From JANNSW01 sp031431235 (lineage in GTDB: Bacteria > Pseudomonadota > Alphaproteobacteria > Rhizobiales > Hyphomicrobiaceae): a DNA stretch of 12,139 nucleotides. This document shows positions 6,452-12,139 of the stretch, one piece after another (the first letter of the stretch is position 1; every line of letters starts with the position of its first letter). The notes under the pieces are model-generated. The model was given only the letters and a program-made list of their open reading frames with translations. It made no database searches and was not told where the DNA came from. The stretch covers positions 1 through 12,139 of the forward strand of contig JANPDA010000084.1 of NCBI GenBank assembly GCA_031431235.1, read 5' to 3'. A program made the translations under genes and the position numbers.

Positions 6452-6715
6452 GTGAACGGTCCTCCCAATGGAACGCGATACGTTGGACTCCAAGCCTCTT
6501 GCTGCGGGCGGAGCCGGAGATGTTCCTAGCACGTGAAGCGTGGGGCGGAATAGCTTCCCAGCCGGCTGCGCCGGAATGCGTGTTCGAGGAAACGTCTCGC
6601 CCATCACCCGTCATCCCGGGATGACGGGTGATGCCAGGATGTGTTTCTCGAGAGGCAGATAGGTCGTGGTCCGCCGCCGCCTGTGGTTGGTAGGGGCCGC
6701 GCCCTGGCAGCGCCA
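6452..6715 (-). other. Intergenic region between barrel gene and binding-protein gene
   Basis: This 264-bp gap holds no credible gene. It contains the ribosome site of the binding protein (6460-6466), a CCGGC/GCCGG hairpin (6562-6574), the perfect palindrome at 6602-6633, and a weak GGGC/GCCC stem just after the barrel stop. The promoter for the binding protein is probably here, but I could not assign clear -35/-10 boxes. Confidence 0.5.
6602..6633. repeat. Perfect 32-bp palindrome
   Basis: CATCACCCGTCATCCC (6602-6617) is followed directly by its exact reverse complement (6618-6633), with CCCGGG at the centre and no unpaired loop. It lies between two minus-strand genes. The core GTCATCCCGGGATGAC looks like a dispersed REP-type element. 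It could act as a terminator hairpin for the barrel gene, though no U-tract follows, or as a dimer-binding operator. Confidence 0.7.
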
Positions 6716-7510
6716 TCAGAACTTGTAGGCGAGGCCGAAGCTGACGGTCCGGGTATCGGTCTCGATCTGCGTACCGAGCGCGTCGGTGTTGCGCTCGATG
6801 CCATCGAAGAACACATGATCGAGCTGGCCGTAGCGGGCGCGGCGGTATTCGAGCCGCAGCATCCAATGCTGTTGGATCAGGGCCTCGATGCCCCCGCCCC
6901 AGGTTCGGCCTTCCAGCACCTGTGAGATGAGATCGGTACGCCCGACATTGGCAGCGCCGCACCAGCCGTCGGGGAACTCGACGGCGCAGGTGACGCTCGC
7001 CTCCGCCTGCAGCCAGCTGCGGCCGGCGGTTGCATAGAAGAGGGTCGTCGGGTCGGCGAGGAAGCCGATGCGACCTCGTGCCGAGGCATCCCAGTCCTGG
7101 GCGAGGACGATCTCATCGGGGCCGCGCATGACATCGTCGGGATCTTCCGCGCCGGGGATGCCTGCCAGGCTCACCCGCGACGGTGCCTTGCCATAGTCTC
7201 CCTCCACGCCGACGATGAGGCGTCCGAATTGCCATTGCAGGCCGGCATAGCCCGCCTTGCGCAGCCGCTCGATCTCGATCTCGACCGGGTTGCCGGCTTC
7301 GAAACGGGTCGCATAGATAGGACCCGAGTGCGGGCACGATCCCCCGGAGAAACCGGGCTGCAGGCATGTCGTCTCCCAACTCGCATCCCCGTCGCGCTGG
7401 CCGATCGCGCCGCCTACATAGAGGCCGCTCCAAAGCTCCCCGGCGCCGCCCCGATCGAGCGTCGGCGCAGTCAGGAGGGCGGCGAGAAGGAAGACGGCGG
7501 CGCGTGTCAT
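6716..7510 (-). CDS. Outer-membrane beta-barrel protein, Omp25/Omp31-like
   Basis: A 264-residue exported protein. The signal peptide is at residues 1 to about 23 (RAAVFLLAALLTAPT). The mature part begins WSGLYVGGAIGQ, the classic first strand of small alphaproteobacterial porin-like barrels. Alternating strands follow, with extracellular-loop-like insertions (about 42-80 and 112-136), and the chain ends in VSFGLAYKF, a C-terminal Phe preceded by alternating hydrophobic residues, which is the usual BamA-recognised signal. Four cysteines in two close pairs (C49/C59 and C175/C184) are unusual in such barrels. The ATG at 7510 begins the signal peptide cleanly; an in-frame TTG at 7534 would add eight residues without benefit. 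The fold is well supported; no specific function or substrate can be assigned. Confidence 0.8.
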   Translation of the reverse strand: MTRAAVFLLAALLTAPTLDRGGAGELWSGLYVGGAIGQRDGDASWETTCLQPGFSGGSCPHSGPIYATRFEAGNPVEIEIERLRKAGYAGLQWQFGRLIVGVEGDYGKAPSRVSLAGIPGAEDPDDVMRGPDEIVLAQDWDASARGRIGFLADPTTLFYATAGRSWLQAEASVTCAVEFPDGWCGAANVGRTDLISQVLEGRTWGGGIEALIQQHWMLRLEYRRARYGQLDHVFFDGIERNTDALGTQIETDTRTVSFGLAYKF

Positions 7511-7649
7511 CGGGTCGTCGATCCCTGTCGGCAAGCGAATGCGGGTCCGCGGATGTTAGTGCAACTCGAAGCCCAACGCCACCGCGCCAGCCGCCGCGAC
7601 CCAAAGCCGGCTTCACAGGGCTCGAGGCGAGCGCTACTTTTCGCTGTGA

Positions 7650-7675
7650 GGCAGCCACACTGCCGGTGGCCTGCC
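7650..7675 (-). terminator. Possible hairpin terminator after aminotransferase gene
   Basis: GGCAGCCAC (7650-7658) pairs with GTGGCCTGCC (7666-7675) with one bulged base, starting 4 nt past the aminotransferase stop codon on the minus strand. There is no run of U after it, so intrinsic termination is uncertain. Confidence 0.35.
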
Positions 7676-7679
7676 GCGG

Positions 7680-8915
7680 TCATCCCAACGCGCCTGCCAT
7701 CCGGTCGAGCGCATCGCCCAGCACCGTTTCGTCGCGGCAGACACACAGACGCACGAAACGCTCGCCTGGCTTGCCGAACAGGTGACCCGGTGCGAGCCCG
7801 ACACGAGCCTGTTCCAGCACCTTCCGGCAAGCGGCGGCTGAATCCGCGATGCCTTGCAGTGCGAAGAACACATACATGCCGCCCTCCGGCTTGCGCGGTA
7901 GCTCGAATGCCGGCGCACCCCCGAGCCGCTCGTAGACGAGGTCCCGCCCGCGCCGACAGCGTTCGCGGATCTCGCCAACCAGGGGCTCGCCGTCGGTCAT
8001 GGCAGTCGCGGCAGCAGCCTGCAGGATGCCGGCCGTCCCTGAGTTCACGTATTGCGTCATGGCGCCCATCTTTGCCAGCGCCGAGGTCGGATGGGTGAGC
8101 CAGCCGACCCGCCAGCCGGTCATCGCCCAGGGCTTCGAGAAGGTGTTGATGGTCATGACGAGGTCTTCGGGCTCGGCGAGCTGCAGTATCGACGGCGCGG
8201 CAGGACCCTTGCCGAACCAGAGCCGGTTGTAGCACTCGTCCGAGATCACCCAGATGCCACGCGCGCGGCTGAAATCGAGGATCGCCCGCAGCTCGGCGAG
8301 GCTCGCGGTCCAACCCAGTGGATTGGAGGGCGTCGAGAATGCAATTGCGCGGGTGCGCGCATCGCACGCGGCAAACAGCCGATCGAGGTCGAGCCGCCAT
8401 TCCCGGCTCGCGTAGTCCATCGGCACCGTGCGGGCTTCTCCCCCGACAGTGTGGATCGCGCGGCTGATGTTGGGCCATTGTGGCTCTGGCACCACCACGT
8501 TCGTGCCCATGTCGACGACGAGTGAGAGCGCCAGATAGAGCGCCTGCATGCCGCCCGGCGTGACGGTCGACCGATCCTGGGCGATCGCAACGCCGTGCAC
8601 CCGGCTCTGATAGGTCGATAGCGCTTCGATCAGCGGCTGATAGCCACGCATGTCGGGGATGTAGAAGGTCAGGCCCTGATCGATCGCACGTTTGGCGGCG
8701 TCCCCGATGAAGGCGGGCGTCACCATGTCTCCTTCGCCGTACCAGAGCGGGATAACCCCGCCGAGCTGGCCTGCCAGACGCGCCAGCTCGGCAATCGAGT
8801 CGGTCGAGAGGTCCTGGATCTGCGGACGGACGTGGGCGAGCGCGTTACCGCCCGAGTTGGGTAGATGCCTAGGTGCTGAAGCAGGCGCGGTTACGCGTTT
8901 GCCGGAGTTGGTCAT
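7680..8915 (-). CDS. Class I/II pyridoxal-phosphate aminotransferase
   Basis: A 411-residue fold-type I PLP enzyme. Expected landmarks are present: YIPDMRGYQPLIEAL (about 85-99), the phosphate-side TPGGMQAL (119-126), SNPLG with the PLP-ring Asn (about N198), SDECYNRL with the pyridine-N Asp (D226) and Tyr (Y229), the Schiff-base lysine in NTFSKPWAMTGWRVGW (K261, phosphate Arg R269), and RFVRLCVC with the substrate-carboxylate Arg (R389). It would move an amino group between an amino acid and a 2-oxo acid. The ATG at 8915 has GAGAGGAG about 11 nt upstream. The first 30 residues are a non-conserved extension. It lies in the same direction as the amine-catabolism genes but 2.2 kb away, so a shared pathway is suggestion only. 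Substrate cannot be read from sequence; aspartate/aromatic-type specificity is possible. Confidence 0.9.
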   Translation of the reverse strand: MTNSGKRVTAPASAPRHLPNSGGNALAHVRPQIQDLSTDSIAELARLAGQLGGVIPLWYGEGDMVTPAFIGDAAKRAIDQGLTFYIPDMRGYQPLIEALSTYQSRVHGVAIAQDRSTVTPGGMQALYLALSLVVDMGTNVVVPEPQWPNISRAIHTVGGEARTVPMDYASREWRLDLDRLFAACDARTRAIAFSTPSNPLGWTASLAELRAILDFSRARGIWVISDECYNRLWFGKGPAAPSILQLAEPEDLVMTINTFSKPWAMTGWRVGWLTHPTSALAKMGAMTQYVNSGTAGILQAAAATAMTDGEPLVGEIRERCRRGRDLVYERLGGAPAFELPRKPEGGMYVFFALQGIADSAAACRKVLEQARVGLAPGHLFGKPGERFVRLCVCRDETVLGDALDRMAGALG

Positions 8916-8988
8916 GACACAAGAACTCCTCTCGCGGCAGCCCTCGCGCCCCGCGCCGCTCTCTTCTGCACGCTCTGCTGCGGCGACG

Positions 8989-9006
8989 GCAATGGGCAGC
9001 CATTGC
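8989..9006. other. Short hairpin at the 3' end of the TPR gene
   Basis: GCAATGG (8989-8995) and CCATTGC (9000-9006) form a perfect 7-bp stem over GCAG, abutting the TPR stop codon. No U-tract follows. The rest of the 90-bp gap to the aminotransferase shows only the latter's ribosome site. Confidence 0.35.
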
Positions 9007-10064
9007 TATCCGCCCAGCTCGGCGAGCCGATCGAGCGCCTTGGCCTGGAAATCCTTGGCCGTCTGATAGGTGGCGCTCGCGTCGAGTGCCTTGTGATAGG
9101 CGGCGCTGGCGTCCTCGAGCTTGCCGGTCGCCTCATGCAATTGACCCAGGTAGAAATAGGCCTCGATATAGGGATCGCCGACCAACTCGATCGCCTTGTC
9201 GATGTCGGCCCGGGCCGGCTCGAACTCCTTCAGGGCAATACCCGTGCGGCCACGCTGGAGGTAGTACCAACCGGCCTTGGGATCGAGCGTGATCGCCTTG
9301 TCGAGCTCTACCTTGGCGGCGGCCCATTCGCTGTTGTCGTTCTGAATCCGGCCGCGCAGGGCATGCCCATAGGCGTAGTCGGGTTTCATCGCCTGGACCT
9401 TGTCGAGGTCAGCGATCGCCTCCTTGATCTTGCCGATCGAGACACGGGCAAAGGCGCGCGAGCTGAGCACCACATGATCCTTGGGATCGATCAGGATCGC
9501 GCGATTGTAGTCGCTGATCGCCTTGTCGTAGGCATCCTTGTTGGTCCAGACATCGCCGCGCTTGCTGTAGGACCAGGCATCCTTGGGATCGAGCGCGATC
9601 GCGCTGCCGAGCGCTTCGAGCGCCTTGTCGTAGTTGCCGAGCTCGTTGAGCGCTCCGCCCAGGCTGGCCCAGACGTAGTTGATCTTCTTGTCGACGGCGA
9701 CCGATTTCTCATAGAACTCGACCGCCTTGGTGAAGTCGCGCTTCTTGCTATAGGCCCGGCCGATATCACCGAGACAATAGGCGTCGTTGGGAAGCAAACT
9801 GTTGCAAGCCGTGAAGTCTGCGAGCGCCTTGTCCGCATCCTCGATCGCGAGGTAGCCGTTACCCCGGAAATACAGCGCATCGGCCTTCAGCTTGTCGGCA
9901 AGACCCGAGCTGATCAGCTTTGCGCAGGCATCGATTTTCTTGGTGTTGTCAGTCGTCTGCTTGCAGTCGGTCCAGCGTTGATTGTCGTCGGCCGAGGCGG
10001 GCGGCTGATCCGGCAATGTCGCGGCAAGTCCAATCGCGAGGGTGGTGATGAGAGCGAGGCGCAT
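9006..10064 (-). CDS. Exported tetratricopeptide-repeat (TPR) protein
   Basis: A 352-residue exported protein. A signal peptide covers about residues 1-25 (LALITTLAIGLAATL, cleavage near ASA|DD). A short region with two cysteines (C34, C47; WTDCKQ...DACAKLI) precedes eight consecutive 34-residue TPR units running from about residue 61 to 332. The phase is kept throughout, with typical G/Y/A/P positions (for example ALNELGNYDKALEALGSAIALDP). TPR arrays form a helical scaffold for protein-protein binding, here most likely in the periplasm. The ATG at 10064 starts the signal peptide, with GGAG 10 nt upstream. The frame extends to a GTG at 10175 that has a better-placed GGAGGA (10184-10189), but the 37 added residues look non-coding. 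It follows the buf genes by 138 bp; partner and role are unknown. Confidence 0.83.
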   Translation of the reverse strand: MRLALITTLAIGLAATLPDQPPASADDNQRWTDCKQTTDNTKKIDACAKLISSGLADKLKADALYFRGNGYLAIEDADKALADFTACNSLLPNDAYCLGDIGRAYSKKRDFTKAVEFYEKSVAVDKKINYVWASLGGALNELGNYDKALEALGSAIALDPKDAWSYSKRGDVWTNKDAYDKAISDYNRAILIDPKDHVVLSSRAFARVSIGKIKEAIADLDKVQAMKPDYAYGHALRGRIQNDNSEWAAAKVELDKAITLDPKAGWYYLQRGRTGIALKEFEPARADIDKAIELVGDPYIEAYFYLGQLHEATGKLEDASAAYHKALDASATYQTAKDFQAKALDRLAELGG

Positions 10065-10202
10065 ACCGCATGCTCCGTTGTAAGGGGTTGGCGACGTGTC
10101 TCGTTGCTGGTGGCCCAGCCAGCATGGGAACCTTATACCCCAGCTCCGATGCGAGTGAAATGACAGGCGCGCCACATGGCAAATCCTCCACGCTGTGTGT
10201 TC

Positions 10203-11024
10203 TCAGGCGTCCTCGGGCCCCGCCAGCATGCCGGCCTCGATCCACAGCTTCAAATAGCCGCCCGCCCGGATTGGTGCGCCGTCCTCCCCGCCATAGGTCG
10301 CGACCATCTCGCACAAGCCGCCGAAATCGAGTCCCTTTGCCATCTCGTCCCACATCATCGCCTCCTCATAGGACATCGGGCGGAAGCGCGGCGTCAACTC
10401 GGGCCGCCAGGCGATCAACCGCTCGGGCTCGGCAAGACGCGTCGCCTGGGGCCGCTCGGCCGGATCGGCATCCTCGGCGAGCGCCTTCCAGAGCGCCACC
10501 GCGTTGGTCGTGATATCGATGCGGCGTGCTGCGGGATGCGGGGAGAACACCACGCCGGGCCAATCCTCGGGCGTCAACCCGGCGAGGTCGGCAAGGGTCA
10601 GTTGCACCCCGTCAGCGGCATCGAACACGTCTGAAAGCGTCTTCTCGAGGAGCGCGAGGTCGGCAAGCTCGGGGGCATCCCGATGGGCCGTCGTGCCGGT
10701 GAGGTAAGTCGGAAGGTGGCGCCCGAACCAGCGCGCGTTGGGATGGTCGGAGGGGTGTGCTCGCACATAGGCGCGCCCCAATTCCTCGAACTCTGCCGCG
10801 GCCAGATAGCGCGCAAGCCGTTCGTAGTCATGCCGGAGCACCTCGACGAGACGGCCGACATAAGCGTTCCGGTAGACACCGAACAGCGTCGCCCGAACTT
10901 CCTTGGAGCTGTCGTTCAACTGCTCGAGGATCGTCTCGTCGCCCTCGACGATGGCGCGCTGGAACAGCGCCTGCATCTCGGCAAAGCCCGGTGCGGGCAA
11001 CCGCCGTTTGCGGGTCCGGCTCAT
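10203..11024 (-). CDS. bufC: BufC: HvfC/BufC-type (DUF2063) partner protein of the MNIO enzyme
   Basis: A 273-residue cytoplasmic protein. Its N-terminal half carries the DUF2063/HvfC pattern: RATLFGVYRNAYVGRLVEVL (about 44-63), a helical ELGRAYVRAHPS block (about 81-92), then FGRHLPTYLTG (about 100-110) and PELADLALLEKTLSDVFDAAD (about 118-138). This domain was once annotated as a putative DNA-binding domain. In characterised MNIO systems the partner helps present the precursor to the enzyme. The ATG at 11024 overlaps the bufB stop by four bases (ATGA), which shows translational coupling and supports a two-protein complex. The C-terminal half (about 150-273) is less conserved but fits the usual two-domain layout. 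There are no cysteine clusters or membrane segments. Family assignment is good; the mechanism is taken from related systems. Confidence 0.85.
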   Translation of the reverse strand: MSRTRKRRLPAPGFAEMQALFQRAIVEGDETILEQLNDSSKEVRATLFGVYRNAYVGRLVEVLRHDYERLARYLAAAEFEELGRAYVRAHPSDHPNARWFGRHLPTYLTGTTAHRDAPELADLALLEKTLSDVFDAADGVQLTLADLAGLTPEDWPGVVFSPHPAARRIDITTNAVALWKALAEDADPAERPQATRLAEPERLIAWRPELTPRFRPMSYEEAMMWDEMAKGLDFGGLCEMVATYGGEDGAPIRAGGYLKLWIEAGMLAGPEDA

Positions 11025-11887
11025 TCGGCGGCGGCTGGCAGAGCGCCTTTCGCCAGCACTTCGTTCGCGATTGCGCGCGCCACGCCGAGCTCGGCCACCA
11101 GATCGGCGAGCGGGGGGATATGATCGTCGCGCTCGATCATGGTCGAGACCTGCCCGAAGCGGCGCAAGGCAGCGCGATAGAGATCCCAGACCTCCTCGAC
11201 CACGTCGTGGTCGTGGGTGTCGATGATATGGGTCATGTTGTGCTCATGACCGGCGAGGTGGAACTGAATGACCCGATCGGCCGGGATGCCATTGATGAAG
11301 TCCTCAGCCGAGAACTCGTGATTGAAGGCACTCACATAGACGTTGTTCACATCGAAGATCAGCCAGCAGCCGGTGCGGCGCGCCATCTCGGCGATGAACT
11401 CCCATTCGGGCATCTCCGAGCCGCGGAAAGTGACGTAGCTGGAGACGTTCTCGAGAGCGATCGGGCGCCCGAGCGCCTCCTGCACGCGCTCGACCCGCTC
11501 GCACACGTGATCGAGCGCCTCCCGCGTATAGGGGAAGGGCAGCAAGTCATGCAGATTGACGCCGTGCACGCCGGTCCAGCAGAGATGGTCGGAGACCCAT
11601 TTGGGCTGAAAGCGTTCGGCGAGCCCCCGCAGCCGTTTCAGATAATCGAGGTCGAGGGGGGCGGTCGAGGCGATCGACAGCGAGACGCCGTGCAGCACGA
11701 TCGGGAAGCGCTCGCGCACGCGCTCGAGCATTGCGAGCGGCTTGCCGCCATCGATCATGTAATTCTCGGAGATCGCCTCGAACCAGTCGATGCGCGGATT
11801 GCCTTCGAGAATGTCGGAATAGTGCTGGGCCCTCAGCCCCAAACCGAAGCCCAGATAGGGCGGGCGAGTGGATTGCCGGTTGGTCAT
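11021..11887 (-). CDS. bufB: BufB: DUF692/MNIO multinuclear iron-dependent peptide-modifying enzyme
   Basis: A 288-residue TIM-barrel enzyme of the DUF692/UPF0276 (MNIO) family, which includes MbnB. These use two or three iron ions and O2 to modify Cys (or other residues) in ribosomal peptides. Expected metal and active-site ligands are present: SENYM (E41), LHGVSLS (H66), SDHLCW (D100, H101), LHDLLP (H113), LENVSSY (E146, N147), FDVNNVYVSAFNH (D179, N182, H190), QFHLAGH (H210, H214), DTHDHDV (D223, H225) and IERDD (E252). The ATG at 11887 is chosen because GAGGGAG (11894-11900) lies 6 nt upstream; the frame is open further to a GTG at 11989 but would run into the precursor gene. It lies 82 bp after a BufA-like precursor and overlaps bufC, the standard bufferin layout. 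Identification is secure; the exact product modification is inferred. Confidence 0.93.
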   Translation of the reverse strand: MTNRQSTRPPYLGFGLGLRAQHYSDILEGNPRIDWFEAISENYMIDGGKPLAMLERVRERFPIVLHGVSLSIASTAPLDLDYLKRLRGLAERFQPKWVSDHLCWTGVHGVNLHDLLPFPYTREALDHVCERVERVQEALGRPIALENVSSYVTFRGSEMPEWEFIAEMARRTGCWLIFDVNNVYVSAFNHEFSAEDFINGIPADRVIQFHLAGHEHNMTHIIDTHDHDVVEEVWDLYRAALRRFGQVSTMIERDDHIPPLADLVAELGVARAIANEVLAKGALPAAAE

Positions 11888-11906
11888 AGGGGGCTCCCTC
11901 GAACCG

Positions 11907-11921
11907 CGGGATCTGGTCCCG
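11907..11921 (-). other. Small hairpin between precursor and bufB
   Basis: CGGGA (11907-11911) and TCCCG (11917-11921) pair over a 5-nt loop in the 82-bp gap, just before the bufB ribosome site. A near-palindrome GCAACC-AT-GGCTGC also lies nearby (about 11929-11942). Either could reduce read-through so that precursor exceeds enzyme, as is common in RiPP operons. Evidence is weak. Confidence 0.3.
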
Positions 11922-11969
11922 GCACGCGCAACCATGGCTGCCAACGACCGGAGCGGGCTGCCGCCACCA

Positions 11970-12139
11970 TTATCCGACGATCTTGCCACCTGCCGCCAGG
12001 CATTTCGCGCGCGTCACTTCGAGGACGCCTAGACCCTTGCAGGTGTTACTGCCGTGGCCCTTGCACTCGTTGATGCCGTAGCACTGGACTTTTGCATCCG
12101 CTGCGGCGGCGGGTGCGCTCGCAGCGACATTCGTCAGCG
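11970..12139 (-). CDS. bufA: BufA-like bufferin precursor peptide, partial (N-terminus outside window)
   Basis: The minus strand is open from the window edge to a TAA at 11972-11970, giving the last 55 residues of a small protein. The visible part starts with an Ala-rich tail that looks like the end of a signal peptide (VAASAPAAAADAK, cleavage probable before DAK). A Cys core follows: QCYGINECKGHGSNTCKG, then a C-terminal AKCLAAGGKIVG. The pattern CYGxNxCKGxG and the closing K-C-L-x-x-G-G are those of BufA2/DUF2282 precursors, small exported peptides whose cysteines are converted by the MNIO enzyme into copper-binding groups. There are four cysteines spaced C-x5-C-x7-C-x12-C. It is directly upstream of bufB on the same strand. 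Start codon, signal peptide and promoter lie beyond 12139. Confidence in the family is high given the motif plus the adjacent bufBC. Confidence 0.85.
   Translation of the reverse strand, partial: LTNVAASAPAAAADAKVQCYGINECKGHGSNTCKGLGVLEVTRAKCLAAGGKIVG

Noticed and set aside
6452..6607. 52-residue N-terminal extension of the binding protein
   Set aside because: It would place a signal peptide in the middle of the protein and run into the 6602-6633 palindrome, while the ATG at 6451 has a well-placed GGGAGGA.
11888..11989. N-terminal extension of BufB from a GTG at 11989
   Set aside because: It overlaps the end of the BufA-like precursor and lacks family similarity; the ATG at 11887 has GAGGGAG 6 nt upstream.
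10757..12073. 438-residue plus-strand open frame
   Set aside because: Antisense to bufA, bufB and bufC, which all carry family motifs; the composition is that of a reverse-strand shadow.

Overview
This GC-rich window (mid-60s % GC by eye) reads as chromosomal DNA of an alphaproteobacterium. The clearest taxonomic hint is a CsgH-type protein, a curli chaperone/inhibitor known from Alphaproteobacteria, between two curlin-repeat genes. The window splits into a plus-strand left end (1-2692) and a long minus-strand block (2786-12139), which converge on a double REP-like palindrome at about 2696-2787.

Left end, plus strand. A complete Mrp/ApbC iron-sulfur carrier ATPase (7-1122) is followed by a 219-bp gap with two inverted repeats. 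Then comes a three-gene amyloid cassette: a curlin with ten 11-residue repeats (1342-1773), a CsgH-like periplasmic protein (1868-2263) and a second, shorter curlin (2282-2692). A very stable 12-bp hairpin separates the first curlin from the other two genes and probably sets subunit stoichiometry. The csgE, csgF and csgG secretion genes are not in the window.

Middle, minus strand, read right to left: a secreted eight-TPR protein (10064-9006), a class I/II PLP aminotransferase (8915-7680), an outer-membrane beta-barrel protein (7510-6716), a family-3 periplasmic solute-binding protein (6451-5657), a PuuA-type glutamine synthetase homologue (5438-4095) and a PuuB-type FAD oxidase (4075-2786). 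The last two are adjacent and would carry out the first two steps of gamma-glutamylated polyamine/amine breakdown. The binding protein and the aminotransferase plausibly belong to the same amine/amino-acid scavenging theme. Strong palindromes lie between binding protein and synthetase (5520-5550) and between the barrel gene and the binding protein (6602-6633, a perfect 32-bp palindrome).

Right end, minus strand. The most interesting system is a bufferin-type RiPP/metallophore operon: the C-terminal 55 residues of a Cys-containing BufA-like precursor (12137-11970, start outside the window), then BufB, a DUF692/MNIO peptide-modifying enzyme (11887-11021), overlapping by 4 nt with BufC, a DUF2063/HvfC-type partner protein (11024-10203). 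In characterised bufferins the MNIO enzyme with its partner converts Cys residues of an exported precursor into copper-binding heterocycles. The precursor here was too close to the edge to stand out as an ORF and has an unusually compact four-Cys core.

No rRNA, tRNA, CRISPR array or insertion sequence was seen. No gene-free stretch exceeds 300 bp; the longest is 6452-6715.
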